A stretch of 64,000 bases of DNA from Tuctoria greenei. Taxonomy: Eukaryota; Streptophyta; Magnoliopsida; Poales; Poaceae. Where the stretch lies: contig JAYESD010000008.1 in the NCBI GenBank assembly GCA_036927565.1, positions 21,842,100 to 21,906,099 on the forward strand, given 5' to 3'. The position numbers and the translations under genes were made by a program. Below the pieces are notes generated by a model. The model was not told the DNA's origin. It did no database searches and worked only from the letters and a program-made list of their open reading frames with translations. This document shows, piece by piece, positions 45,201 through 56,596 of this stretch; the first letter of the stretch is position 1; every line of letters begins with the position of its first letter.

Positions 45201-45789
45201 AGAGGGACTCCTTGTTTTTGACTTTGACCACGATGTCATCAACGTACACTTCCACTATGTCTCTGATGAGTTCTTCGAAAGTTTTGTACATTGCTCGTAC
45301 AAAAGTTGAAGCTGCATTCTTGAGACCAAAAGGCATGGCTGTGTAACAATACAATCCATCCACTGTGATGAATGAAGTATGTTCTTCATCTTCCCTAGAC
45401 ATCCGGATTTGATGGTATCCTGAATATGCGTCTAGAAAACACAGTAACTCACACCCGGAGGTGGAATCCACTATCTGGTCTATTCTAGGTAGTGGGAATG
45501 GATCTTTTGGACATGCCTTATTCAGTGTGGTGTAGTCGATGCACATCCGAAGTTTCCCGCCGGCCTTAGGCACAACGACTGGGTTTGCCAGCCATTTTGG
45601 ATGGTAGACTTCTCGGATGAATCCGGCTTCGAGCAACTTCTTCACTTCTTGTCGGATGAAGTTCTGTCGCTCTACCGATTGCTTCCGAGGTTTCTGGTGC
45701 ACAGGCCGAGCATCGGGGTAAATCTTCAGATTGTGCTCAATCACTTCCCTGGGGATCCCAGGCATTTGTGACGGTTGCCAGGCAAACAC
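42286..45789 (-). CDS. Reverse transcriptase, RNase H (two domains) and integrase of element G
   Basis: 1167 open codons in the same frame as gag, separated from it only by the TAG at 45829-45831. Reverse transcriptase (about residues 50-260) has FLDAYSGYHQI and an intact YVDD at 182-185. A linker of about 90 acidic, Pro-rich residues (344-436) with repeated DPSD elements precedes RNase H 1 (RPVYFISEVLHDAKTRY). A second, archaeal-type RNase H starts at about 558 (WTLYFDGS, NNMAEYEAL, KGDSQLV), the hallmark of Tat elements. Integrase has an H-H-C-C domain (about 820-861) and the catalytic Asp890, Asp949 and Glu985. The frame ends NIEHLRKFYT. All catalytic residues I checked are present. Confidence 0.93.
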   Translation of the reverse strand: MFAWQPSQMPGIPREVIEHNLKIYPDARPVHQKPRKQSVERQNFIRQEVKKLLEAGFIREVYHPKWLANPVVVPKAGGKLRMCIDYTTLNKACPKDPFPLPRIDQIVDSTSGCELLCFLDAYSGYHQIRMSREDEEHTSFITVDGLYCYTAMPFGLKNAASTFVRAMYKTFEELIRDIVEVYVDDIVVKVKNKESLLDTLQAVFDKLRATRTKLNPDKCVFGVSFGKLLGFLVSHRGIEANPAKIKAIEDMRPPTRIKDVQKLTGCLAALSRFISRLAEMALPFFKLLRKSRPFQWSEEAEKAFQELKQFLTTLPVLVAPNPGEPLLLYTSAADEVVSMVLVAERPELPNTQESRSLREDPEVPESGSGSQLPDLGPQEATSDDLDPSDRIQVIPEEAPGSSTQNPEVPEDSLDPSDKVRINEEEVPDPSGRVRTIQRPVYFISEVLHDAKTRYLEVHKLLYAVLIASRKLRHYFQAHKVSVVTSYPLRAILHNPNSTGNIAKWAAELAEFDLEFIPRKAIKSQALADFVAEWTPSPLNPGGPSEQKMEPQVPAFTKPHWTLYFDGSMQKQGAGAGILLLAPTGEKVKYMVHLDFKATNNMAEYEALIYGLKVALSYGVKQLLVKGDSQLVIKQVKGECSCNNLQLAAYLLEVQRLQKDFEVLDFHHVQRAHNAEADELSTKASTGAPALDGTFVRRMSKPTVQPAELNEGGEISIPKLTVPMALLPWQPSRVVGAAGSSEQPSTQDSNAQVSSDAWISEIRNYLKDNILPDDDVSADRVVRLAKRYTLVEGDLYRRGANGILMRCITREEGCELLAEIHGGECGNHASSRTLVGKAFRHGFYWPTALQDATELVKKCKACQFHAKQIHTPAQPLQMIPPTWPFAVWGMDILGPSPRAVGGYKFLYVAIDKFTKWPEATPVVTINKQSAINFLQSIVSRFGVPNKIITDNGTQFTSSAFQGYCEDLGIQVCYASVAHPASNGQAERANAEILKGLKTRTYERLKKHGANWIEELPPTLWANRTSPSRATGETPFFLVYGAEAILPPEITLGSLRVRTFDEAAQDQLRREDLDLLEEGRCQAAVRNARYRQALRRYHQRHVHNRQLEEGDLVLRRILSREGQNKLSPGWEGPFRVIKVSRPGSVRLAAEDGTPLPNPWNIEHLRKFYT

Positions 45790-45828
45790 GTCAACGTTAG
45801 CCCGGAGGAAAGTGATGAGCGCGAGTTC

Positions 45829-48246
45829 CTATTTGTCGTTCAAGCCACCCGATATGCGGGTAGTTTGGGTGACATCGGAACCAATTTGGACGACTTTGAC
45901 GGGAATGTCGGTGTCGCCGCTTGGCTGCACACGGGGTGCAGAGGTCGAGCCTCGTTGACGAATGCTCGGAGGTTGTGGAGCTTGCTTCTGTCTGGAGTCC
46001 TCCTCTTGCGCTGTGGTGAGTGCATGGAGTTCCTCCAGAGCAGTTACTCCGGCAGTGCGATCTCCGCGGATCCGGAGAACACCTACTGGTGTTGGCATCT
46101 TCAACACCAGGTATCCATAATGAGCAGCTGCCATGAATTTGTACAAGGCAGGTCTACCCAAAATGGCATTGAATGGTAAGTTGATCTGAGCGACGTCGAA
46201 GATCAACTTTTCGGTGCGATACTTCTCCCGGGTCCCGAAGGTAACAGGGAGAGTAATAGCTCCGAGTGGGGTTATGGCCCCCGGACCTACTCCGGAGAAA
46301 GGTCGAGAGGGCTGGAGGTCCGAAGGTCGAAGCTGAAGCTTAGTGAAAGCTTCGAAGCTGATGAGATTAAGCCCCGAACCTCCGTCTACCAGGACATGAT
46401 GGAGCTGGATGTTGTTGATGGTGGGAGATACCATCAAGGGTAGCTGGCCAGCTCCGACCATGCTTTGAGGACAGTCCGAAGCATCAAAAGTGATAGGTGT
46501 GTCCATCCACTTTCGATGTGGCTCCGGTCTAGCTGTAGGAGCTACAGCAGCCATATCCCGTCGCATAGTCTTAATGACGCGACGAGAGGTGATGTCCCAT
46601 GATCCACCAAAGATGGTGTTCATGGTTTTTCGACGCTCGTTATCGGAGACGTCGGAATCATCGTCGACGGAGGTGTAGACGGCTTTCAAGACCTTTTTGG
46701 GGTCTTGAAACCCTAACTCCTCTTCAGCCGGAGCTTCATCGACCTTTTGTTTTCCCTCCCTCTGACGGAAGGGAGACCCTTCCCGGCGCTTGTGGTAGCG
46801 CTCGGCAAGGTTTTGGACCTCCCGACAGTCCTCCAGTTTGTGGCTGCTCGTTTTGTGAATGGGGCACCACATCTTGGATTTGCCACCGTCTTCAGAAGAC
46901 GGTCGAGGTCGCTTCTCGGGGCGTGGCCCCCGGCCACCAGGAGTTGCAGCGGCTGCAACGTTGGATGTGCCGGCCGACGGCTTCTTCTTGCCGTTGGTCT
47001 TCTTTTTCTTCTTGCCACTCCCGGAGGTAGCGGCTTCTTCTTTGGAGGATTTTTTATGATCCTCCAGGGTTGGTTTGGAGTGCATTTCACGGCCCTCCGC
47101 AGCTCTGGCACATTTATCAGCCAGGCTGAAGAGCTCCGTGACGCTGGTGATCTCTTTGATCGCCAGCTTCTCCAACATCTTCTTGTCTCGTACACCCTGT
47201 CTGAATGCCACAATGACAGAAGCGCTTGAGATAGAAGGGATTGTGTTACGTACCTGAGAGAATCTCTGGATGAATGACCGCAAAGATTCTCCTCCTTTTT
47301 GCACGACCGCAAAAAGATCCAGTTCGGTGCCCGGACGGGTGTATGAACTCCCGAAATTGGCGGTGAACTGGCGGCATAGCTCCTCCCAACTGTCGATAGA
47401 GTTGGGTGGAAGGCTCATAAACCAGGACCTGGCGGTCCCAGTTAAAGCCACTGGAAAGTAATTGGCCATTACGGCCTCGTTTCCTCCAGCTGCTAAGATC
47501 GCAGTGGAGTATATCTGTAGGAATTCTACGGGATTGACAGTCCCGTCGAATTTTTCCGGCAAGTGTGGCCGGAACTTCTGTGGCCATCTAACCATGCGCA
47601 GGTGCATGGCTAGGGCGGAACAGCCTCCTCCTACTCCTTCCAGAGTAGAAAGGTCTTGAGCATCTCGTCTTTCTCGAGCTCGCTCGATGTGGACACGGCC
47701 ATCCTGTTGGCGGTATCGGCGATCAAGCTCCGCCCGGAGGTCGTGTGTCGAAAGCCGAGATGCAGTATGGGCACGTCGTGCCCCAGAGGGCAACGACGTC
47801 ACTTGCTATGACGCAGCTCTTCTCCGGTTGTTGGAGACATGTGGACCAAGTCTTCCAGACAACGTTCGCCGCTGCGACGGGGCCCGCCCTGAAGGAGGTG
47901 GACCCTGATCGTTGAGGCGTTCGGCCGCTGCTGCGACCAAATGCTCAATATCAGCTCTCCATTGCTCCATGGCACATTGAGATGCATCCGGAGGTGGTGG
48001 TCGCTGAAGGAGAGCACGCGCTGCATGGAGCGCGTGTTCTGGGTTGTCACGACTTGCCGGCGCAGAATGTGACGCCGCTGCACCATCATGTCGTTCGGCA
48101 TGTCTTGCCGGAGAAGATGGCGGTGGTGGGAGTGTGACTCCCGCTGGAACTGAGGCTCCTGCCGGTGGTTGCATGTTGGAGGGATTGCCTCCGACAGCCT
48201 GAGCAGCAGGTTGCCCGTTGGATGATCCAGCCGCAGAATTCACCAT
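45829..48246 (-). CDS. Gag and protease of element G, with one internal amber codon
   Basis: From the ATG at 48246 (MVNSAAGSSNGQP...) the frame runs 146 codons to TAG at 47806-47808 and then continues in register to TAG at 45829-45831. The capsid region (RPHLPEKFDGTVNPVEFLQIY ... SWEELCRQF) follows the first stop. A Cys/His motif (CPIHKTSSHKLEDC) comes at about 46850, and the retroviral-type protease site LVDGGSGLN at about 46400. Because pol is in the same frame, gag-pol is a single 1987-codon frame with two ambers. Either both are recent inactivating changes (each fits CAG to TAG) or one is read through; the first has the context TAG CAA. Confidence 0.88.
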
Positions 48247-48264
48247 TCTTGAAGATCTCAGGCG

Positions 48265-48282
48265 CCCCTACCTGGCGCGCCA
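48265..48282 (-). promoter_or_regulatory. Primer-binding site of element G
   Basis: On the minus strand TGGCGCGCCAGGTAGGGG begins two bases after the 5' LTR. This form is common in Tat-type elements of grasses; I do not name the tRNA. Confidence 0.8.
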
Positions 48283-48284
48283 AC

Positions 48285-49112
48285 TGTCGACTGTTGGAGT
48301 CGGCAGATCCCCTGACACTATGAAAAGTGTTTGAAGGAGTTTATGGTTCGGTTTGGGCGCGCGGAGACCTAAGAAAGTGAAATGCGATTGGACACGAGTG
48401 ACACAGTAGTTTACGTGGTTCGGGCCGCCTGAGCGTAATACCCTACTCCACGGGTGTGTGTGTGTTGTATTAACTTGTGAGCTTGAGTGTCCGAGAGTTC
48501 TCCTCGTGTATCGTCGGTTTGTCCTTTTATAACATAAGGACAAACCGTTACAAGACAGCCTGGCCCGACATGTGGCCCTGGCGATTATTAGTATTGATAC
48601 ACGAGATTAATTGTTGTTAATAACCCTGTAACGGCTCCGACAGTGCCGTTACAGGTGTTAAGATCGTCCGATTAATTATCATTAACGTGGAATTAATGGT
48701 AATTAATCGGGTCTTGAAGTCTGCGGCTGTCCTTTGGAGATCCGGAGCCGTTACAACGTCTCCCGGAGGTTTTAAGCAGCTAGCTCCGACGTGTGGACAC
48801 GTGGCAGCTCCGGAGCTTGCTTGGGAGAAGCGGGAAGCTCCGGGGTGGCCTGGAACGTGTCAGGTCCGGAGCTTCTCTCGGTCAGGGGTTACCTCCGAAG
48901 GTGCCGTTTCAGTACCTAGCCCGGAGCTTCACCCTTGTGGGTAATAACTCTGGTCTGTCAGTACACGTGGCAACCTAGAGGTTAACCATGTTGGAGAAGC
49001 GGGTCCGATCACGTCTGGCGTGTGGGCCCCCGAGGGTCTTCAACTTGAGTAGATGTCCTTCCCTTGAGATCTTTGTAACCTCAGGGGGTGTATGGTTTTT
49101 AGGGTACCGACA
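48285..49112 (-). repeat. 5' LTR of element G (828 bp)
   Basis: On the minus strand this is the promoter LTR, ending next to the primer site. A TATA box reads TATAAAAG on the minus strand at 48524-48531, with the same box at 36449-36456 in the other LTR. Confidence 0.92.
48524..48531 (-). promoter_or_regulatory. TATA box of element G 5' LTR
   Basis: TATAAAAGG on the minus strand, upstream of the gag-pol leader; conserved in both LTRs. Confidence 0.7.
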
Positions 49113-50862
49113 AGTACACTTACTTTAGATGTGCTATATTCTAAGTTAAAAACTCATGAAATTGATATAATATCACGTAAGAACCCCAACAGGTCAATTG
49201 CTTTTGTTTCTCAATGTGATATGCCTAGCTCCGGCCAATCTTCATCTTGTGGTACACTTGCTTTGTTGTCCTCTCTAACCCTTGAACATATTGAGGAGTT
49301 TCCAAAGGAGGAGCTAGTACTTCTCTCTACTAGGTTCTCGAAAGCATTGCAAAATGTGAGAACTAGAAGGAGAGGAAGCTCCGGACCTCAACGATGCTTC
49401 GAATGTGGTAAGACAGGACACTTTCGTACAAATTGTCCAAACCTTTCAGGTCCTACCTCCCGGGAAGAAAAACAATCAAGGACAAAGCACTCCTCAACAA
49501 ATGATAAGAAGAAGAAGAAGAAGACGGGCTTTATAGGTCACCAACTGGTGAACAGTTTTATCTCAGCACTCCAGGAACTTGGCTCAAGCGATGTGGACAT
49601 TGAAAGTGATGAAGATGATGACGATCTAGCCAACTTATGCTTCATGGCGGGCAAAACAAGATCAAGATCAAGTCAGGAGGATGCAGAACACAATAGTGAC
49701 GACGATGAGGTATGTTCTACCTATAATGAAATGTGTGATGCAATTTCTCGTGCAACTATTATTGTTAAGAAAAAGGACAAAAAGCTTAGGGATAATGCTG
49801 CTAAAATTGAATCACTAGAATCTGAAATCAACCATTTGAAAACCTTGATTCCTAGTGATGATTCTTGTCCCTCGTGTGATTTAATCTATGAACAATTGTC
49901 CACATTAAGAACTGCACACTCCTCCACTCTAGATAGACTTGAACTTGAAATTGAAAAGAACAAAAAGCTTGCTGCACTTGACATTGGAAACTTAAAAGAT
50001 GCTTCTTGTTCTACATTTGATTTGCATTGTTCTAGTTGTGATGATCTTGAAAAGAAACTAAAAGATGCTATGAATGAAATTTCAATATTGAATAATTCTT
50101 TACGTTCTCATGAAGTTAAATATTGTTCCAATTGCAAATTAAACGAAAAAACTTCATGTGAAAATTGCTTTGATCTGTCCAATAAACTTGATAACATGCA
50201 TAGGACATTAGATCGGTTTTATAATGGGAATAAGAACCTAAACTTGCTGCCGAATACTTCCAAGTCTTGCAATAATAAAAGTGGTTTAGGTTTTGATTCT
50301 CATGCTCATGCTAAGGCCCATCCACCTAAAATTTTAAAGTCATTAGTAAGTGGTTTGATTCAAACAGTTCCTAAACAAAAAGAAGTGGTTTTCAAATCTG
50401 CAGGAGTTTTGTCTCATTCGGTTTCAAATAAAAATGTTGTTTGCTCATCTAGACATGAGCACAAAGTTAAATTTTATTGTACCTACTGTGGTAGAGATGG
50501 TCATGTCATAGATTTTTGTTATAGACTAGCTAACAACAGAAAAGGGAAAGAATGGTTGCTAGATCTCATAACTTTCATGCAAAATTTGCTACACATATTA
50601 AACCAAATGTACAACCTGCTGTTATGAGTCAAAAACATTCAAAGTTTACCTCTGGAGCTACTGATTTTTGTGCTACACAAGTAACACCTTATAGGTCAGT
50701 AGTTAAGAATAAAAATCTCAAACTTTGACTCATAAACCTGTTGTTTTGTCTCAGCTGTCGCGTGTTTTTCCTGCTGCACGTCGTGTGACTCAGTACTGGA
50801 TACCTAAATGCCTTTTGACTAACCCCAGTATTGAGTCATCGACGTATTGTGCTTCTATGCAG
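49113..50862 (+). pseudogene. Gag of element C, part 2 (zinc knuckles and coiled coil; contains intron-like block 49710-50862)
   Basis: After element G the frame resumes (LTLDVLYSKLKTHEIDI) and is open to 50627. A first zinc knuckle is at 49395 (CFECGKTGHFRTNC). The segment 49710-50862 codes for a Cys-rich coiled coil (KKKDKKLRDNAAKIESLESE) and a second knuckle at 50478-50519 (CTYCGRDGHVIDFC). It begins GAG|GTATGT, ends TATGCAG|G and has CTAAC at 50819-50823, forty bases before the acceptor. Two single-base deletions relative to element D (in an A run near 50545 and near 50717) shift the frame after 50600. Element B lacks exactly this segment. Confidence 0.88.
49710..50862 (+). other. Candidate retained intron in late gag of element C
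   Basis: The 5' end matches the plant donor consensus AG|GTATGT, the 3' end matches TGCAG|G, and a consensus branch point CTAAC lies at 50819-50823. The interval is 1153 bp; correcting two one-base deletions seen against D would make it a multiple of three. Element B joins the two flanks at exactly these points (23881/23882), and D retains the 3' part with the acceptor changed to tatatag. Confidence 0.65.
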
Positions 50863-52500
50863 GTTACACATTTGAGGAAGGAGAACATTTGGATTGTGGA
50901 TTCAGGTTGCTCACGCCACATGACAGGTAACAAAGATTGGTTCTCCTCCCTCTCTTTTGTGTCACGTGTAGAGAATGTTACTTTTGCCGATAATTATTCA
51001 ACTCCTATAATTGCTAAGGGTTCAGTTAGAGTAAATGATCACTACACCTTGAAGGATGTGGCACTTGTCAAAAATTTGAATACAACATGCTTTCTGTTTC
51101 ACAATTCCTAGATGAAAATCTGGAAATTGTTTTCAATAAAAACTGCTGCAAAGTTGTAAGTTCAAATAGTGAGCTTATATTTAACATGTCTCGGGTTGGA
51201 AGAGTTTTTAAAGCTGATTTTGATATGTCTTCCTCTAAGAATAGGTGTCTAGTTGCTAATGATTCAAAGGACCTATATTTTTGGCATCGTAGACTTGGTC
51301 ACGAAGGCTTTGATCACCTAACGCGTGTTAGTGCTCTTGATCGCATACGTGGGCTGCCTAAGCTTAAAGGGGACAAAGAAATTGTGTGCTCTTCTTGTAG
51401 ACATGCTAAGATGGTTGTAGGTTCACATACTCCTCTCACAATGATCATGACAACTTAATCGTGTCAACTTTTGCACCTTGACACCGTAGGACCTTCACGT
51501 GTTCAATCCTTCGGAGGAAAATGGTATGTTCTTGTGATTGTTGATGATTATTCTAGATACTATTGGGTTTACTTTATGGCATCTAAAAATGAAGCATTTA
51601 GTCACTTTAGAACTTTATTTCTTAGATTATCAATTGATCACCCAGGATCATTAAAAGCAATTAGAAGTGATAACGAAACTGAATTTAAAAATCAATCTTT
51701 TGATCACTTTTGTGCTGAAAATGGAATAGATAATCAATTTTCTTCACCATATGTACCTCAACAAAATGGTGTTGTAGAAAGAAAGAACAGAACCTTAGTT
51801 GAGATGGCTAGGACTGTGCTTGATGAATATCAAACTCCTAGGAAATTGTGGGCTGATGCATTAGCAACCGCTTGTTATGTTTCAAATCGTGTTTTCTTGC
51901 GCGCTAAGCTAGGTAAAACACCATATGAGCTCCGCTTTGGACATAGGCCCAGTGTTACACACTTTCGAGTCTTTGGTTGCAAATGCTTTGTTAAGAAACA
52001 GGGTAATCTTGATAAATTTGAACTTAGATCCATTGATGGAATGTTTCTTGGTTATCCATCTCATACTAGAGGCTACCGTGTGCTTTTACTTGACACTAAC
52101 AAAATTGTGGAGACTTGTGAAGTGTCTTTTGATGAAGCTAGCCCAGGTACTAGCTCCGGTGCTGCAGGACCAGATCCATATCCTCAGGGGGAGGGTATTT
52201 TTGAAGATGAAGAAGAGTCGATGATACTGCCTGGTAGTTCCGAAGTTGACACGTGTCCAGCTCCGGACATTGAACAAGCTGCGGCTATCACCTATGCTGG
52301 TCCTGATCGTCCACAAGTCACAAGCTCATCAATCTACGATGAACTTAATGAAGAAGAAGCTTGTGAGACATCTGTTCCCCTACGTTTTTACATAGATCAT
52401 CCCCCGCAACAGATAATTGGAAGCTTGCATGAACGAGTCACACGATCCAGGTTTTGCGATCCAAACTCTCATGCTCATTCTGCTTTTTGTTGCTTCTTTT
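50863..52500 (+). pseudogene. Protease and integrase region of element C (broken)
   Basis: The protease active site is intact (WIVDSGCSRHMTG). A missing A near 51080 shifts the frame; the next frame (51087-51458) has the integrase zinc domain (FWHRRLGHEGFDH ... CSSCRHAKM). TAA at 51456-51458 replaces the Glu codon of relatives. The catalytic core follows (HLDTVGPS, IRSDNETEFKN with Gly changed to Glu beside the catalytic Asp, and QQNGVVERKNRT). An extra T near 52487 shifts the frame before reverse transcriptase. Confidence 0.88.
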
Positions 52501-54034
52501 GAACCCAAAGATATATCACACGCACTCACTAATGAATCTTGGATTATTGTCATGCAAGAAGAGTTAGAAAATTTTGAAAGAAATAATGTTTGGAAACTTG
52601 TACCTCCACCTCAAGGTCACACTTTAATTGGAACTAAATGGGTGTTTAAAAATAAACAAAGCAAGGATGGGGTTGTGGTTTGGAATAAGGCTAGGTTGGT
52701 TGCTCAAGGTTTCACTCAAGTTGAAGGTCTAGATTTTGATGAAACTTTTGCTCCTGTTGCTATATTAGAAGCCATAAGAATTTTGTTAGCTTGTACTGCG
52801 TCTAAAGGTTTTAAACTATACCAAATGGATGTTAAAAGTGCTTTTCTTAATGGCTACAGATGAGGATGTTTATGTCAAACAACCACCAGGTTTTGAAAAT
52901 TCAGATTTTCCTAATTATGTTTTCAAACTCTCCAAAGCCTTGTACGGTCTCAAACAAGCCCCTAGAGCATGGTATGATAGGTTAAAAACATTCTTACTTG
53001 AAAAGGGTTTTACCATGGGCAAGGTTGATAAAACTCTTTTTGTGCTTAAACATGGCAATGACTCATTATTTGTTCAAGTGTATGTGGATGATATTATCTT
53101 TGGTTGTGCTTCTCATGATCTTGTGTCCAAGTTTTCAGCTATGATGAGTTCAGAATTTGAGATGAGTATGATGGGAGAGCTTACGTACATTTTGGGGCTG
53201 CAAATCAAGCAAACCAAGGAGGGTACCTTTGTGCATCAAACGAAGTATACAAAAGACCTCCTAAGGTGCTTCAACATGGACAAAAGCAAGCCCCTTCAGA
53301 CACCAATGGGAACAGCAAAAACACTTGAACTTGATGAAGATGGTGAACCCGTGGATCAAAAAGAATATAGAAGCATGATCAGATCACTTTTGTACCTCAC
53401 GGCATCAAGACCGGACATACAATTCAGCGTATGTCTTTGTGCACGGTTTCAAGATTCCCCACGTGCTTCACATCGTCAAGTCGTCAAAAGGATTCTCAGG
53501 TACTTACATGGAACTCAAGAATTTGGCATTTTTCTTCCCTCTTCCTCAACCGTTACTTTAAAAGCTTTTTCCGATGCTGATTTTGGAGGTTGCAGGATTG
53601 ATAGGAAAAGTACTTCCTGTACTTGTCATTTTCTTGGTAATTCACTTGTTGCTTGGTCCTCTAGAAAACAAAATTCAGTTGCACAATCCACAGCCGAATC
53701 TGAATATGTAGCTGCTACTAGTGCTTGCTCACAAATTCTTTGGATTGTTCAAACATTGAAGGACTATGGGGTTGATCTAGATAGTGTTCCACTTTTTTGT
53801 GATAACACTAGTGCCATTTGCATCGCTAAAAACCCTGTGCAACATTCTAGAACAAAGAATATTGACATCAGGTATCACTTTCTCCGAGATAATGTTGAAA
53901 AAGGAAACATTGTGCTTCACCATGTAGATACCGAACAACAATTGGCTAACAGTTTTACAAAACCTTTGGATTTCACTCGTTTTTGTTACATTCATAGTGA
54001 AATAGGGGTTATGCATCCTCATGGCTTAAATTGA
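52501..54034 (+). pseudogene. Reverse transcriptase and RNase H of element C (one frameshift)
   Basis: A first frame to 52863 carries TKWVFKNKQ and YQMDVKSAFLNG. A two-base loss in the ggctacatagatgag stretch (ggctacagatgag at about 52855) shifts to the frame 52829-54034, which holds ALYGLKQAPRAWYD, the intact VYVDDIIFG, the RNase H acidic residues (FSDADFGGC, STAESEY) and the C-terminus ending HPHGLN. This is the best-preserved reverse transcriptase of the B/C/D group in the window. Confidence 0.9.
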
Positions 54035-55020
54035 GGGGGAGTTTTGAAACTTGGGAAGTCTATGTGTGAATCTGAAATTAAGATAATATGAGCATAGTAT
54101 TTCATACATATATGACTTTGTGATTCCTTTTACATGCTGAAAGTTCTTACTACATTACTCATGTTATACATTTTGTAGTTTTTTCCATGACTAGTAATTG
54201 GAATAATTACTTACACTAAATCTGGTCATGATCGAACCTTCTTGCTGTTTTGAACTTGTTGCATGTTCACAAGTGCTTTTGATCATAAAGAATTAATCAA
54301 GAAATCAACTCACATGCTGAGTTTTTATGAACAAAAATAAATTGAGAAAAGATCAAGAGAATATGCATGCATTGCACTCCTTCTTTTGAGATGGCTTATC
54401 ATTGCACTTAGATATGAACTTGGAAGAAGTTGTGTATGACTAAAACCATGTCCTTAAGCTTCTGATTGTCAAATGAAATAGGCTTGGATTGGTTGGTTAG
54501 AATAAGGCAGATGCGCATATAATCTCTTGCAAATATCATATGATCTAAATTTATGCTTTAAAAAATAATAAAATGCAGCAACTAGTGTCATGTTTCAGGT
54601 TTTGAAATAGTTAAGTTTGTGAGATCATGACTTGCTTAAATTGAAAATTATATTTGATCTCTAGCATGGCTTACACTACTTTATGTATCTCACTGATGTG
54701 ATAATGTAAGGTACTTGATAGCATGACTTGGATGAGTTTTGTTTATATGTATATATTATAATATGCTCATAACAACTAAAGGGGGAGAGATAATTTGTTT
54801 ATATGCTCATGACTTGCTGAATACATTGTCAAAGGGGGAGAGATAAGCATGAAGGGAGAGAGAATATGTGCATAAGGAGAGATAATATGGGATAATTTTT
54901 GTTCTTCTCATTTTACTTTTGATTTACAAAGGGCGAGAAATTGTCTTCAAAACTTTTATGTGAATAAGCCAATGTTCAGATTTTAAATGGTGTTGCCAAT
55001 GCATTCATCAAGGGGGAGAT
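54035..55020 (+). other. 3' untranslated region and polypurine tract of element C
   Basis: Non-coding, homologous to the B and D tails. It has GGGGGAGAGA tracts near 54780 and 54834, shorter variants near 54855-54885, and the terminal tract AAGGGGGAGAT at 55010-55020. Confidence 0.75.
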
Positions 55021-56591
55021 TGTAATACCTATATATGCTGAATACATTGGCTTGTAGTGAATACACTTGCTTTGATGATAAAAGTTTTGAATATCACCAA
55101 AACACCTTTTTATCAAGGTCCGACTAGCTTTGGTTAGCTCCAGTGAGCTTTGTCTTTAGCTCCGGCATGTCTTTGATAGCTCCGACATGTTTTTGCAAGG
55201 TCCGGAACTTGATTGTAGTGTTCCTGCTTTTCACTTGCAATGTTTGGTGCTTGCTTTATATTCTTAGAAAGTTTGCTTAGTATTCATTTGCTAAGTTTTT
55301 GGTGCATTTTGGTTGATATGGATAATATCGTGTTACTGTGGTTTTGCAACATGCTTATGTGAGGTTCTCACATAAGGTGTTGTGTTCGGAACTGACGTGA
55401 GTCAAGTCGCGGACTTGGGCTCGTACGGATTGGTTGTTTATTCATGTGCAGGTGTTGCTTGAGTTCAAGTCATGGTTGGTGACGGGATCCATTGGACTAG
55501 TCTCAGGGAGGAGATGAGGTTCTAACAACCAAGTTCGGGAGGAACTGTGGTTGAGCTGATCAGGAGGTCGCGCAGGATGATTGAATCAAGGGCAGTGCAT
55601 ATGAAGGTTATTGAACGTCGAAGGAAGGTGTTCGCACGTATGCATGCGGTGCATGACGTGGCAACATGGTTCCGAAGATGGGATAAGGAAGGAAAGATCT
55701 GGTTGGAAGGATCGGATCGTATCGGTTGATGACTTTGGCTGCGGCGGAGTCGGTTATGGCTCGGTATGGAAAGTATCGAGTTGGTTATGATAGGATTTCG
55801 TGTGGATCACGAATTTGAGTTTTTTAGGAATGTGGGATGCGTTCCTAAGGTGTTTGGAAGTCTTAAGATTGTTTCTATCTGCGAATAGGAAGATCTTGAG
55901 TGGTTATGGAAAGTTCCGATTTGTGATCGGAGTAGGATTGGAGTCCTAGTTGAGATTGGGTTGGCCTAAGGGCTGGTTATATAAGCAAGGGAAGGCCAGA
56001 GCTCGTGGTGCAAGACTTTGGGGCTGTTCATCTTTTGTTCTATTTAATAAAATTCGTGGTTTGAAGGAACTTTTGTGCCTTGTTCGTCCGACTTGTTCCA
56101 GACAAGTTTTACTAGTCGAGTTTCTAGACAGCACTACCTTTCGTCGGTGGTTTTATCATAAATTGAGTTTTACAGATCCAATTAATGTGATTCTTTTTGC
56201 GTTGTCTTCACAACTTAATTATGTATCATCTGTAAAAGTCGCACGGTCATTGGATTTGTGGTTTCTGATCTACACGAGTTTCTTTGCAGCGTTCCAGAAC
56301 TGTTTTTCTCGGATAGGACAGATTGACCTTTGTTCGATCTTTGATCATAACTTGAGTTTCTATCGACGGATTTGAGTGATTCTTGTTGTGTTGTTCTCGT
56401 GACTTGATTCTCTTTGATATGTATCATTTTTGTCATGGTGAAACACATTTAGATTAGTCTCACACACGATTTCTTTAACAGGTTGTTTTTCTGCATAAAG
56501 GGTTGGGATTTAATTGTTTCCGCTGTGTAAGATTTTTAAATCTACCATTCACCCCCCTCTGGTAGCTTTTCACGTGCTCTTCGATCCTACA
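55021..56591 (+). repeat. 3' LTR of element C (1571 bp)
   Basis: Starts TGTAATACC and ends GATCCTACA, followed by caagt. Over its first ~250 bp it differs from the 5' LTR at about 15 sites. The U3 frame (ATG 55472) is interrupted by a CAA to TAA change at codon 18 but is otherwise full length to the TGA at 55727-55729. Confidence 0.9.
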
Positions 56592-56596
56592 CAAGT

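Larger units (their letters stand above)
36210..49112 (-). mobile_element. Element G: Tat-lineage Ty3/gypsy retrotransposon
   Basis: LTRs of 828 bp at 36210-37037 and 48285-49112 begin TGTCG and end CGACA, and the perfect duplication agtac flanks the element. Gag-pol is read on the minus strand, so the 5' LTR is the right-hand one. Two RNase H domains after the reverse transcriptase, the primer site TGGCGCGCCAGGTAGGGG and an antisense extra gene next to the 3' LTR identify the Tat group (Retand/RIRE2-like). By eye the LTRs differ at about six sites, so this is the youngest insertion here. Confidence 0.95.
34034..56591 (+). mobile_element. Element C: Ty1/copia retrotransposon carrying nested element G
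   Basis: LTRs at 34034-35608 and 55021-56591 run TGTAAGACC or TGTAATACC to CCTACA and are flanked by a perfect caagt (34029-34033 and 56592-56596). It is a relative of element B by gag, pol and LTR sequence. Element G (36210-49112) interrupts gag. Without G, C is about 9.65 kb. Its coding parts have fewer stops than B, and its reverse transcriptase and protease active sites are intact, but frameshifts divide pol. Confidence 0.93.

Noticed and set aside
46747..47229. 160-codon plus-strand frame and other plus-strand frames over 45800-48000
   Set aside because: Shadows of the minus-strand gag of G, which has capsid, Cys/His and protease motifs.
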